A stretch of 64,000 bases of DNA from Prostheceraeus crozeri (GCA_907163375.1 CAJQUW010003408.1:62001-126000); one strand, 5' to 3'; numbered from the stretch's first letter, positions 22,664-33,901 are shown. The notes: generated by a model not told the origin, from the letters alone. Numbers and translations: made by a program.

Positions 22664-22874
22664 TGATGATCAAGAAAAAGCAGGTTCTCTCCCAATTTTT
22701 ACGACTTGTATTTCAATAAATAAAAAGCGAGTCACCCGACGCGTTTCTCGACAATTTAACCCTTCAGACTGTCTGTGTATAGACGAAACACGTCGGGTGA
22801 CTCGCTTTTTATTTATTGAAATACAAGTACAAGTCGTAAAAATTGGGAGAGAACCTGCTTTTTCTTGATCATCA
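22664..22874. repeat. Long near-perfect inverted repeat (fold-back hairpin)
   Basis: Left arm 22664-22741 (78 bp) pairs with right arm 22791-22874 (84 bp). The right arm carries one 6-bp duplication (TACAAG) and otherwise matches. The loop is 49 bp (22742-22790). The near-identity of the arms points to a recent fold-back element or a double-stranded RNA source. No terminal target duplication is obvious. Confidence 0.9.
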
Positions 22875-24310
22875 GAAAAACAAGAGCAAATTACTATCTG
22901 TGCGTCGAAAATCTGATTTAATCTTCTTCGTTTAAAACATTAAATTTTGTAGTCCTCAAAAATTCATTTTAATCAGAGTATACTGTATCGGATCAAAAAA
23001 ATTGGAAAAAGATCTATTACATTTCAACCTAAGTGAGGTGTAAATCAGATGAATCACACTTTTAAAGGTGCAAAGTCGTGACTTACCTCACTGGTTGCTG
23101 CTGGAGGATGAAACTTCAACATCAACAATTCCCGTATATCTTCAACCGTGTGCAAACCTTTAGTAGCTTCGTTGGATATATATTTCCTGACAACATGAAT
23201 CCCCTTTCTAAATGCCATAGACCGTATCTCATCTTCAGAAGGTGGCACGAATTCGTTCATTATGATGGCAAATCGTCAATATAATAACAAATGTCTAGAA
23301 GCCGCAGTTACCTTCCATCCAGCTGTAGGCTTTACTTCAACATGTGCCACTTTGATCTAATTGACGGTATCTTGAAGCGAGCGAACTATGGAACAGAGAA
23401 AAGAACTACCTCAGCAGAACATTTATTGATAACTGATGACAGTCGACAACATAGTGCGTCATCATTATTATCTGTAAGAGTGCTGTAGATGTTCAAGTAC
23501 CGTAATCTCAAACAGATAAACATCAAACTTATTATACCTGAGTGAATATAATATTAGAAACATTGCATGCGTGCACATCCGATATTATAGAATTCCGAAA
23601 CGATTAGGATTGAGTTTGATTATATTTGAAATCACTAATGTATAGGTCATGTCGGTAGTATATAAATTGGTAAAAATTTAGCTGTTTCAAAACTGCTCAA
23701 ATAATTTTTTGGACCACGGGAACGTAATCTCCGCAGAAACTGAATCCTTTGATATAAAACTTTTTACTGTATACAGATATTTTTTGAGTCGACACTCTAC
23801 CTATATCCCTACCCTGGTTGAAATATATCGTAAGATAAAAAAAGTAGAAGTTATTTCAGACCTACCACCAGAAAGTTGGCTTTCCCAATTTTTTATATAT
23901 TTCATTCAAATAAATCAATAAATTTTAATCAGACAAGAATCTAATTTTTTTAAAGGATACTCAGATGAATCTCTTCTACGTTTTGTAATATAGGACTTTC
24001 TATAATGTTTTTTATCTAATTTATATTTGGATAATTTATATTATATGTCCATTAACTCTTGTTATACATCCATTACTTGCCATGAGTTCTCTTCTCTTTA
24101 TGCTCATTTCCATTGTTCCAAAAAATCTCTTGTAACTTGTACAGAATTCATTCCTAGATTACAGTTCCAATTTTTTTAAAAAACTTCAATAAGCTTTGTA
24201 AGCATTGCATGAATATTTTAGTTGCTCTATTTAAGGTATTCGAAGCGTTGGGCAACTCCAAAACTTTTTATTCCGCGGAAAACCAGCAGCGATTTTTTCT
24301 TTTATTACTT
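22875..24310. other. Intergenic DNA with one copy of a dispersed repeat
   Basis: No supported gene. 23645-23830 is one copy of a dispersed repeat whose second copy is at 29435-29600: both carry GGACCACGGGAACG and TTTACTGTATACAGATA-like strings at the same spacing. The rest is unremarkable. Confidence 0.6.
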
Positions 24311-24316
24311 AGTTCG

Positions 24317-24363
24317 TGACAGGGACATCAATGATATAAGATCTCTTATATCATAGATGTCCC
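24317..24363. repeat. Short palindrome
   Basis: CAGGGACATC ... GATGTCCCTG with the inner AATGATATAAGA / TCTTATATCAT pair makes a hairpin of about 22 bp arms with almost no loop. Possibly the terminal remnant of a small fold-back element. Confidence 0.8.
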
Positions 24364-24595
24364 TGATTTTGTAAAATAAAGATATCCCATCATCAGAGCT
24401 CATGGTATACGACCTCCACCAAGACATCCAAGATTACTGGTTGTTTAGAGATTAAAGGAATAAGTTGTGCATATTGGAATGTTGTCTGACGGCGATTACA
24501 GGGAATCAACTTCTCCTTTTCAAATCGTTGTTCTACTTGTAGTAATATTGATGAGCTTGGTTGGATAAACTGCAAATCTTAGAGTATTTTATATC

Positions 24596-26599
24596 ATGAG
24601 GCAAAGGATCAGACAAACAAAGGAATGGCTAGCTATTCTCAACGACCAACTTATTGTGGTTGAGGTACTTGCAGACAATGGTACTATAGTAGGATTTCTA
24701 TTAAACTATCTGTCAAAAATTGGATTTGGGATTGATTTAGATCTATCTCATACATTCTTTTGTAAAGCATTTTTCAGCTTCATCTTCTTGTGTTATGGCA
24801 TATCAAATTACTCCATTCTTCTATTGTGTATCTCCAGATTTGTTGCTCTGCATCAACCTCTTCATTTTCGGAAAATTATGCGTCTTGAACTGTTGATTTG
24901 TGTATTTATAACATCCATTGTTTTGATCATTATTCCACCAATTATGCGTTTAGCAATGCTCTATGTGCATATCAAATCCAACAATGGTACGTTGAGTTAC
25001 AAATGTGAAGGCACCGATAATTTTCCGATTTCAGACTTGGTTGCAAATGTTTTGGGTAGTATGATACCTATACTTATATTAATGGTTGTAATTACGATGT
25101 CATATTGTCACAGAATGAAGCCAAGACGACTGTCGCAACATGAATCGGCAAGCACAGCATTTGCCTTATCAGCTTTACATAACAACACAGCAGTGGCGGC
25201 TCTATGGATTTCTGTTAGGTCATGCTCATCAATTTTTTCGCATTATGAGGAAAAAAGTATGTGTGACAGTTATCATACGAGGATTTTTAACCATGCAACT
25301 GATGTAGCATAATGTAGCTTAATATCATGCAACTTAAGAAACAGTTACGAATTCGATGAACAAAATTTTAATCTCATTCCATTTGCATTTGCCCTTTCCT
25401 AATTATAATTCAAACATGCAGGCCGCCTACTTTTCACATCAGGTAATCCAGTGAATATGGTGTAGGGCTAGGCATAATTCTAATGATCTACATACTGTAT
25501 CAGCCAAAATACGCTTAAAATAAAATTCCAGCCGTAGGCTACATGATTTGTATGTTTGAGTACATCCGATGATAATCTGATGCATGCGTAGCATATTATA
25601 CTATTTGCTCCTAGACATATCTACATATGCAAGCATGTAGAAGACCACGGCTAAATTTAATCACCAGATAATGTATATTAAATAATATTCAAGTTCTAGT
25701 TATTTGAAGCATGCATTTAAGATAGTAAAAACACCGTCAATCGCACAAAATCACAAGCTGTATCAACATTGGAAGATATTGAATTACTTATAAAGGAAGT
25801 CAATTCGATGGGGTTTCAATCGTGCAACTGAGACTCGAGACATCTCATGATCTCACTACACCGATAAAATCAGCAGATTGCCGTCCAATCAGCTACCGTT
25901 AGTTGGTTGAAACGAGCTATACGTATCATTTGTGCTTCCCGTCCACGGCATGAGATGGAGTATGAAAATCGTCATCCGCAGATTTTGCTATTGTTCTCCC
26001 GTCAGATGATCCGGGCAATAACAAATGAGGTATGCTCGAATTGACTTGCGTTCCCCTGAATTTTTTAGAACAAGTTAGCTACTTGATAAATCTTAATTGA
26101 GTATGACCTTAATGTCACAGCAACATGATCTGACATAGTAATCAAATGTTGTCAAATGTAATCAAATGATGTTGGAAGTTTTTTGATTCAAAACTTTCCC
26201 TTTCTTGTGGTTGACATCGTTGATTTGTGTGGAGGAAAATTAGACAAAATACTTCGTCATGCTGAGCATGAAGGGCATGATCGCTAAAGCCGCCACTGCA
26301 ACACAGTATCAGCTATTTGCTTGATACCCGGAACTCTAGTGATAATTGTACATATCATAATGGGTAGAAGAACTAGTAAAAATTGGGTTGCTCATTCGGC
26401 ATTTGATCTTTTGGCACCGCTTCCAAAATTTGCTACGTTTTATATATTATACTACTTTTCCGGTCCTTTTAAAAACATGAGTGACAAAATAACTTATGAT
26501 CGGCTGAAAAAGTGTCCCAGATTACTGTCATTAGCAAAGAAGTGTAAATGCAATATTTTTTCGCTGCTCGGGGTCAAGCAGTATAAAAGGATCAAGTAA
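24596..26599 (+). pseudogene. Rhodopsin-type GPCR gene interrupted by a hAT element
   Basis: 24596-25190 encodes TM2-TM5 of a class A-type receptor: a TM3 Cys (FFCKAFFSFIF), an SRF at the usual DRY place, and further hydrophobic segments. 26307-26599 encodes TM6 (CLIPG in place of CWxP), TM7 (LPKFATFYILYYF) and a short cytoplasmic tail. The two parts are separated by a 1108-bp hAT element with an 8-bp target duplication. Without it and one duplicate copy, the reading frame would run straight through, so the gene was intact before insertion. No TM1 is visible upstream of 24596; it may be in an earlier exon or lost. It is a diverged orphan-type receptor and the ligand cannot be inferred. Confidence 0.8.
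25191..26298. mobile_element. Non-autonomous hAT transposon in GPCR gene
   Basis: Starts CAGTGGCGGCTC and ends with the inverted form (GCCGCCACTG). It is flanked by the exact 8-bp direct duplication CAACACAG at 25183-25190 and 26299-26306, the hallmark of hAT insertion. Its 1108 bp contain no transposase frame, so it needs a partner in trans. Confidence 0.92.
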
Positions 26600-27957
26600 C
26601 AGATTATAGTTCAGCAGCAGATAAGGGGATCGTGAAAGAAACGTCATAATCCTCGAACATTATCTTGGGTTCATGAATCTGTAACATCATCAAACGCTCG
26701 TGTCATGATTTTAGAGAATGTAAACGTCATTATTTTGGAAATGCAGCCCAATATGCCCCTCTGTATGCCCAGATATATTGATATCTACATAATGTTGTAA
26801 ATTAAGTAAGATGAGCAAACTGTCATTGCATTAGCGTTAACTCTCTGCACACTGAGATTTAAGTCGCATCAAAATGGGATGATGGCCTCCCCAAGTGCAA
26901 TGCATTCTGTTTAGCAATTCCTATGTGAAAGTTTGTACCAACAGCCGAAGCTATGCAGTGAGGTTATTTAGATGAGAAAATTCGTCGAAATAGTAATTAT
27001 TTTGTTGAACGGATAAATTTTTGTATGACATCATGATCACCGCCAAATATTCTGCATACTTTCAGCAATAATCGCTAGAATTGAGCACATGCTTCTCAGA
27101 GGAGGATATCTATTTAACAAATTAACCATGATTCATTCACAGTAGTGCTATCTTATTCATATGGTACAATTAGCCCACATCGAATTTTCACCGGAAATTT
27201 CCGAGTTATATATTTTGCACACAATTATCTGCTGAATCTGTCTTCTTAGCAATTTGTAGACGCTGCTCATACTTGATTTAAAGATGTCATTATCATTCTT
27301 AGCCTTTATGCAGCTTTCAATTTTAAATGAAATCAGCATGTTTTTAGAAAAGTTTTTGGCATATCAGAAGGTACAAATTGATGCACTTGTTTAATCCCTG
27401 GGAGTAGTCCTATTCAAAAATTTCAAACGGGCATTGATTACTTTGCTCAGTAATTCGGAAGATGCTTTCTTGACATAAAGTAAAATAGGATGAATCAGAC
27501 ACGAAATCTATTAATTTGCTCAATAACAGACACTGTGACGTGATGATTTATGTCAGTAATTATTGATGTAGGCCCATACATATGTATATACACGTGCATC
27601 ATAGTGGCTATTAATGTAGGCCTACACACATGCAATGTGAAGTTTCAGAACACACTAAAAATTTTCAGACTTGCAGATCTAGTTGACTTCATCATAATTT
27701 ACGGTGCTATCCACCTATTATCGCCGAAGCTTAACAATCAAATTCTCATCAATTTACATGTAGAAAAGGTCTTCTTTCAACCGAAATATATACATGTATA
27801 TATGAACTGCAGGTATGCAAAATAACTACCCTACATTTTGCTTTGAGGTCAGATGGGAGCGCGACCGGAACTAGTCAGCTAACTGAAGTAAAGTGATTGT
27901 ATATGGTAGTTAGCGCAAATTAGCAACAACAATCTGTTTATGATAAAATTAGACACT
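26600..27957. other. Intergenic, nothing recognised
   Basis: No supported gene. A TAGGCC(C/T)A(C/T)ACA pair near 27568 and 27616 is a short local duplication. Confidence 0.5.
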
Positions 27958-27965
27958 GTTGAAAG

Positions 27966-28771
27966 CAGGGATGCGGAGTCCTATCATTTTGATAGGAATC
28001 CGACTCCGACTCCGGGGATTGATAGGACTCCGGCTTTTGATAGGACTCCGACTCCGACTGCGACTCCGGGTGGCAAGTATATAAAGCCCAGTATTTGAAA
28101 AACAAACCGGCAACTTACATCATAGATCATTATAGGCTTAGCTGAACCTATTTTTAGGGATCATTGCTGCATCAATTATCAATCATTCTCGATGAAAGTT
28201 GATCAAATGTCGCTTTAAGTTGGATGCATACGACTCGGCTCCTCTCATCTTTTTGATGTGTCCTTCACATGGTTTTTCTCCAGTCTCTACCAGGTAGGAA
28301 AATCCCTCATCTTTCTCCAAAAAATATGAGTACACTTTCGATTTTGATATGCGCTTCAGAGGAACCATCACATACACGATTACCAAGAGAGGATGAGAGG
28401 TAATGTTCTCATACAAACTAGCATTTCATTTTTGTCTCTGATCTGACCTTTGTCGCGTAGGTGTGATCGAGGCTAGGAAGGCTTGTCTTCTCTACTAAAT
28501 CACCGAGTGAAAAGACAATCCTGTTTTTCACTATCACGGCTCATTCCCTCAAGTATTACAAGCTTTTTCATTCATGCACTGCTGTCTCTGTACCTCTGTT
28601 TGACGGAGAAAGTTGACATCAAGACAGTGACAGCTATGCATGAGGATAAATAATTTACTTGTATTGTATTTCGGGTCTAGTTATAGGCCGGAGTCCGGAG
28701 TCCTATCATTTGATAGGACTCCGACTCCAGCAAAAATGATAGGACTCCGGGATTCCGACTCCACATCCCTG
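27966..28771. mobile_element. hAT element with BED-finger relic
   Basis: Terminal repeats are CAGGGATGCGGAGTC and its inverted partner (GACTCCACATCCCTG). The flanks carry the exact 8-bp duplication GTTGAAAG at 27958-27965 and 28772-28779. Subterminal arrays of the hexamer-like GGACTCC / CCGACT units lie at both ends (27975-28068, 28690-28760). Inside, a minus-strand frame (28183-28416) ends in a BED-type zinc-finger tail (SKVYSYFL....C.....SNLKRHLINFH), a leftover of the transposase N-terminus. Confidence 0.93.
28183..28416 (-). pseudogene. BED zinc-finger fragment of hAT transposase
   Basis: 77 codons whose second half fits a BED finger: aromatic SKVYSYF, a Cys (KPCEGH; the partner Cys of the usual CxxC is missing) and SNLKRHLINFH. 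The catalytic RNase H-like and dimerisation domains are absent, so the host element is non-autonomous. The BED finger is the DNA-binding part that recognises subterminal repeats. Confidence 0.65.
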
Positions 28772-28779
28772 GTTGAAAG

Positions 28780-30180
28780 TAGCATCATAGAGTAAGTATA
28801 TTGGGTAGAGTGGAAACTCAGCATTTATTAAATCCCCAATGTGTATGCACTTTCGATTTTATTAAATGAACTCGAGGGGATATAGTTGGTAATTGTTACC
28901 ACATGTCAGATATGCAAATTTTTTGCAGTTTTAAAGAAATTGCCACGGATTTGAGTGATCATGATAGTAATGCAGAAGGAATGATGGCATTCTACAGATT
29001 CTCAGTGTCATGACAGCTTTGGAAATTTAATGCTTGTTAAATTAGCAATTCGATGGGTTCCTATTACTTTCATGCATCATCAAGAGCATTTTCTTAAGCG
29101 TGATCATATCACAGGCAACTGCAACTGGCAGAACAAAATCACATACGACAATGATTTCCATTAACTTTGAAAGATGTAGTTAGTTCTACATCACGATTCA
29201 GATTCAAGAAATAAAGCATGAATTTAGTGAATCATAAAATCATGCCCAAGAAATTGAATTAAAAACTTGAAATTTCAGCTAAGAAGGCAAAATAAGATCT
29301 CGAAGACTTCCATTATAATACGGCTCATGAAATTCCCTTGATCATCAGCTTAATTTCCGCGTAGCTAGGATGCTTATTAGCAAATATTCATTCCTTTTGA
29401 TATCTAACTTGTTTCATACTACTTATATAGGGGGCGTCATCTCGGTAGAATATAAATTTGCAAAATTTTGACTTTCTTAAAGCTGTTAAAATAATTTTTT
29501 GGACCACGGGAACGTTATCTCCTCAAAAAGCTGAATCTTTTGATATAAAAATTTTCACTGTATACAGATACTTTTTTTGAGTCAACAATCTATTGCGTAG
29601 CATTAGAACCTTAATACACCGCCGCACCAGTTAAGTGTTCATGCCTATTTTAGACGCACATGTGCGATGGAGTTAACTGATATTTGCTCGCAACGTCCAC
29701 ATATAAACTCGAATTTTAGATAAACCAAAACCGAAACGTTGGTTTATTCTATATAGCTTTATAATATAAATTTCGCTTGAAGACCTTTTGTAAATTGATA
29801 CTGCCTCTATGATATTCCAAACAATGACATCTGCTTAATTCTGGTTCCGTTGTTCCAAATGTTTTCATTTGCATCTGAATGTTTCGTATTGCTTTCGATT
29901 TTTTTGTGAATATGGTTTTGTTTTTCAGTGATTTGCCGGAAGCCGAGGAATATATTCAAATGCAATCAATAGAAAGTATTTGCAGCTTAAGGCAGGAGCA
30001 TCATTCATTATTTTTCCTTATTTGCATTAGACCTTTCACTATAGCTTAAAAATCAATCATTTAAGTGATATATCGAGATTTTCGTTATCTCATTTCAGAA
30101 TTTGACTATTTCTTCAGAAGTTGTTATCTCCACATGGATCATCAACTACTATTACTGATAATCAGTGGCGTCACGTGCGC
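28780..30180. other. Intergenic DNA with a dispersed repeat copy
   Basis: 29435-29600 is the second copy of the dispersed repeat at 23645-23830. Elsewhere no gene or repeat can be supported. Confidence 0.55.
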
Positions 30181-30490
30181 CCAGACCAAAGGCCTTCCCT
30201 CGGCATTGGAATACTATTTCTATACCAGACATTTTTTATGTTGCAATATTAATTTTCATAAAAGTTGAATTTCTAAAAACAATTTTCCGAACATTTTTTA
30301 CGGCCACGCGACCCACGTGACCCACCTGACCCATGACCCACGACCCACTTCCAACTCTGCTCCCGGACCACAGGCCTTCGCTCGGCATTGGAATACTATT
30401 TCTGTACTATACTTTTTAATGTTACAACATTAATTTTCATAAAAGTTGAATTTTTAATAACAATTTTCCGAACATTTTTTAAGGCCAAGT
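30181..30490. repeat. Direct duplication of about 125 bp
   Basis: 30181-30303 and 30362-30486 share GGCATTGGAATACTATTTCT, AATTTTCATAAAAGTTGAAT and ACAATTTTCCGAACATTTTT in order. The intervening 60 bp is a run of CGACCCACGTGACCCAC-like short repeats. Confidence 0.85.
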
Positions 30491-31370
30491 GAATGTGCAC
30501 ATGAGAAGTGATTGCTCATGTCTCTTAACCGCCTTCCTCAAAGAACTGATTACTATATCCCCTATCTGTCAAGACCACATTTTCTCGAGAAAAAGGAGGC
30601 AAGATCAACAGTTTCTTGCGCTTCTCATGGCCGGTCAGCCGCTCACATGTTTGAAATTTTGATGCATTAAAATGTCTTGTGTATTTCTTATTTCTTTCTC
30701 TGTGAGTACTTTCAATTTTTATATCAGGTGTTGTTGGCCTACATTACTTGACGACAGTCATTTTTTCAGTATATTCCCTTCGCAAGAAAGGCGTGGTTAT
30801 GATCTCATCTGCAGTAATAAACATAGTCTCACATCAATCACGTAAAAACAAATTATGGAATTCTACCGAATCTGGGTGTTCGAGTCAGATGCATTATTCT
30901 GCATTCATTGGAGAACGCACTCATCATCTGATCTTGTCTTGTCTGAACGTCAGCCATCTGCTACTGTTGACGTAGTGGCATCTCTGACATAAAGTGAATC
31001 CAGGAACAATTGGGTTGCGCTTCCCCTACTTCATTTAGATACCGCGCCTCAATCAAGAATCGCGTAGAATTTCATTGCAAAAATTGGAGAAGGCTATCGG
31101 TCTCGGCGGTCTTCGGCATCATGTCTATCAGAAAAGCCAATGTTGGCGCGGGCGCGTGCGCCTACTGCCTCACACGCTCTTTCGCTCTGTCTGAACATCA
31201 ATGCTCCGTCTGAACACACGACAGTTGGAGCAGGATTCATGGCCATGGTAGTCTGTAACGAAAGAATACCACTAAGTACATTCATGATCATCAGAGAAAA
31301 GAAAATCCTTAGCTTAGCAGTGACATAAGAGGTGGCCCTTAAGAGGACCTTTTTGCTGCGTTCACATGAT
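30491..31370. other. Intergenic, nothing recognised
   Basis: Overlapping short frames on both strands around 31010-31390 reflect a locally GC-rich stretch. None has a recognisable domain. Confidence 0.5.
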
Positions 31371-31589
31371 TTAAAGTTTGTCACCAAAGTCTAACTCTTC
31401 GTCATCGTCCAGTAAATTAAATGTCTTGGGCTTAGGACCCAAATTAAGTTTCAATTCCTTAAATGACTTGAAGGTAAAGCGTCTAGGTGGTGGCGATGGT
31501 TCTACGAAATAGGCTTGTATAATCATCGGCCACACACTCTCCTGCGCCTCTCTTCTAAAATGTTGGTAAGGTTTATGCCACACAGTCAT
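31371..31589 (-). CDS. Small protein of unknown function downstream of a TATA promoter
   Basis: 72 residues from the ATG at 31587-31589, which lies about 130 bases downstream of a TATAAAAG box on the same strand. A longer frame would begin upstream, before the likely transcription start, so this ATG is preferred. The protein has a basic/proline-rich middle (EPSPPPRRF) and an acidic tail (DDDEELDFGDKL). No family is recognised. The leader holds ACAAGTGAGTGTC, which could act as a splice donor, so the ATG could also be intronic. The neighbour on the same strand is 31864-32277. Confidence 0.4.
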   Translation of the reverse strand: MTVWHKPYQHFRREAQESVWPMIIQAYFVEPSPPPRRFTFKSFKELKLNLGPKPKTFNLLDDDEELDFGDKL

Positions 31590-31717
31590 GACACTCACTT
31601 GTAAAATTTGGAAACAGGATTGAATCGGACAAAATTGAGACGGAGAGTGGCTTGTGCAAGTCACACACGCTTTTCAAGTCAAGAGAATGAAATGAAGAGA
31701 AAATGGGGAGATGACTG

Positions 31718-31769
31718 CTTTTATAGGTTCCTGCGAATCCACACTTGACACTATGAGAGCCAATCAGAG
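31718..31769 (-). promoter_or_regulatory. CCAAT + TATA promoter (minus strand)
   Basis: On the minus strand CTCTGATTGG (31769-31760) precedes TATAAAAG (31725-31718) by 34 bp. The same pair at the same spacing occurs at 54797-54838 and 60823-60877. Confidence 0.6.
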
Positions 31770-31863
31770 TACTCCGTTTCTCCCCTGACTTCGTTGTGGC
31801 AGGGAAAAGGAGGCACGCAGACGACTGACTCATGATTGCTTTTCCCAATTCTTGTAGTCAAAT

Positions 31864-32277
31864 CTAGTTTAGCACATTGAGTTGAATATGAATGTGTTTT
31901 ATACGACACAAGAGCAAGTTGGATCCATGCTCATGAAATGAATCTAGGCGAGATGCAATTTTCGCCATGTGTCGCTGATAGAAATCTTTAGGATCATGCA
32001 ACGTCTCTGCAGAATATGATGCAAAATGAAACACTACACGTTCGCCCGCATGTTCTTCAGTCAGCTTCTCAAATTCGATCTCTGCAACTAATCGTCCTTT
32101 CACATCTTTATTCATCAAACTATCCATGAGCTGTTGGAAAACGGAGTAACCTTTAGCGATAGCAAATTCCAAGTCTGCCTTTTCATGATGAAATGAGATG
32201 ATAGTATGGTGCAAGATGAAATGAGATGCTAGGATTTCAATAAAAAAATCTTCAAACTCCACATGGGATTCTTTCAT
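31864..32277 (-). CDS. Unknown protein, paralogue of 60303-60572
   Basis: 137 residues from ATG 32277. Its C-terminal half aligns with the frame at 60303-60572: HFASYSAETLHDPKDFYQRH against QFRSYGQEHVTDASEFYTRH, followed by the shared I.SR.D.FH pattern. The family is not recognised. Two diverged copies 28 kb apart, both near TATA/CCAAT promoters, suggest genes of one mobile or viral family. It ends 250 bp from the left edge of element B, which integrated just upstream. Confidence 0.5.
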   Translation of the reverse strand: MKESHVEFEDFFIEILASHFILHHTIISFHHEKADLEFAIAKGYSVFQQLMDSLMNKDVKGRLVAEIEFEKLTEEHAGERVVFHFASYSAETLHDPKDFYQRHMAKIASRLDSFHEHGSNLLLCRIKHIHIQLNVLN

Positions 32278-32520
32278 AATCAGAGGAGAGAAATTAGGAC
32301 AAAAATTATGTGTTATTTAGGTATGGCCCATCATATTTCCAACATTCATTATTGAATGGAAATCTAAAACTGATCAATGAATGTATGTACAACTGGTTGT
32401 CAACAAGAAGATGAAGTGTTTGTAGATTCGAGACAAATATTACAATAAGTTCAGTGAGCAGAAGTTCGCAAATGCATAAATATAGGAAAACAATCATACC
32501 GCCCACAACAATGGTGTAGA

Positions 32521-32526
32521 TAAGTG
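32521..32526. other. Target-site duplication, left copy (element B)
   Basis: TAAGTG directly precedes the AGTAGTATAGG terminus. The identical hexamer follows the opposite terminus at 49124-49129. Six-base duplications are characteristic of Maverick/Polinton integrases. Confidence 0.9.
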
Positions 32527-33046
32527 AGTAGTATAGGGTATAGGATTCGGCGCATCGCTTCGCTCAGCACCGAATCCCACACCTAGGTAGTTACAAAAAA
32601 TGAAAAAATACAAAAAAATAGGGTCCTCCTGAAATTTATAAAAAAACAGACAAAATAGATACAAAAAAATGAAAAAATACAAAAAAATAGGGTCCTCCTG
32701 AAATTTATAAAAAAACAGCTAAAATAGATGCGAAATGGGAAAAATACAATGTTTATGACCCATGAACAAAAATATTCATTTAAAAATGGAAGATGAAAAA
32801 ACAAAAGAACCATCAGCCCCTTTATATCCTTTATTATCATATGACATAAAACCTTCGGTTCCCAATGAAATGGATATAGCAAAACACAAAGATAGAGTCA
32901 GGTACAGGAAAGATAAGGAAGCCCAATTATTACTTAAACTAGAACATTATAATAAATTAAGAAAGAGATGGACCATAGCTAAGTAGCCGCTCTCACTATT
33001 GTCATTTCGTCTGGCGTTCTTACAATTCCTGTTGTCGCTACTGCTT
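32527..33046. repeat. Left terminal inverted repeat of element B
   Basis: Pairs with 48562-49123. It includes an internal direct repeat (two copies of a stretch around TAGGGTCCTCCTGAAATTT) and reaches into the two-TM protein gene. About 45 bp present in the right repeat is deleted at 32985, which truncates the gene copy here. Otherwise only scattered substitutions separate the arms. Confidence 0.92.
32786..32986 (+). pseudogene. Truncated terminal-repeat copy of the two-TM protein gene
   Basis: 66 codons nearly identical to the N-terminus of the protein at 48249-48863 (one visible change, Arg for Met in RYRKDK). The 45-bp deletion in this terminal repeat brings a TAG at 32984-32986. After the deletion homology resumes to about 33046, where the repeat ends, so this copy could only yield a soluble fragment without the membrane segments. 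Confidence 0.85.
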
Positions 33047-33189
33047 TGTGATACAATTAGATTTTAGTTGCCAGCGCACTCACATGACGACAAAACAATT
33101 GCAAACTGTCATCAGGTTGAAGATCGTTATGGCAACGGTGGCAATCTGTCATTATATCGTGTACGCTAGAAGCAAAGTTCTCATTTGCA

Positions 33190-33678
33190 ATGACCTCCGC
33201 CAGCAAACTAGAGAGAGAATTTTGTTGCTTCGGGGATCAAGTTGTGCCTCTTATTTCACCAGACCATCTTGATTTCTTCAAAACGATATCAGCAAAGTGG
33301 AAACGAAGAAGATAAAAAGAGACAAGTGTTTGAAATAATCCGAGATTCATTCAAGGATGTTGACAGCAGCAATTTACCTGTATTTCTCGAGAAAAAGGAT
33401 ATTATAAGTACATCATCGTGCATATCTTCATTGAATAAACTCATTACTGATCAAATTATTCAAATTATCAAAGAACTATCCAAACTTAGCCAATTCTTCT
33501 CTATCAATTTACTTTGTGATGAAGCATTTTACATATCTGGAAGATTTCATTGATCATGAGAAAGAAGAAGAAAAGCGAAGATTAGCAGAATCCATATTTG
33601 ATTCACCCAATGTGCAACAAACTGAGCAACAACTTGTGCAGCATACTGGCCTCACGCAGGAATTAGAGGACTTGTAAA
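33190..33678 (+). pseudogene. Broken unrecognised gene between terminal repeat and protease (element B)
   Basis: Three successive frames make one plausible interrupted coding stretch of about 160 codons: ATG at 33190 (MTSASKLEREFCC...), a shift near 33310 into a frame with VFEIIRDSFKDVDSSNL, and a shift near 33530 into a frame ending QHTGLTQELEDL at TAA 33676-33678. No family is recognised. No homologue is visible beside the element A protease. It is rightward like the protease. It may be a decayed host-interaction gene (inference). Confidence 0.45.
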
Positions 33679-33679
33679 C

Positions 33680-33901
33680 GTTGGACTCTACTTTATAAGT
33701 AACAAGTAGTAACATTTATTGCAACTTATTTGACTGGAGACTGAAAAATGACAATGCCATTTTCAAATTGGATTTCTGTTTTCATCTAAATGTTGGACTC
33801 TACTTCATAAGTAACAAGTAGTAACATTTATTGCAACTTATTTGACTGGAGACTGAAAAATGACAATGCCATTTTCAAATTGGATTTTTGTTTCATTTAA
33901 A
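33680..33901. repeat. Two-copy 112-bp tandem repeat before element B protease
   Basis: Units 33680-33791 and 33792-33901 share GTTGGACTCTACTT, AACAAGTAGTAACATTTATT and GACTGGAGACTGAAAAATGA with few differences. The second copy runs to the protease ATG at 33902, so the promoter or leader is duplicated. Confidence 0.92.

Noticed and set aside
22641..22868. 75-codon open frame
   Set aside because: It is the translation of the hairpin at 22664-22874; its two halves mirror each other and no start context or homology supports a gene.
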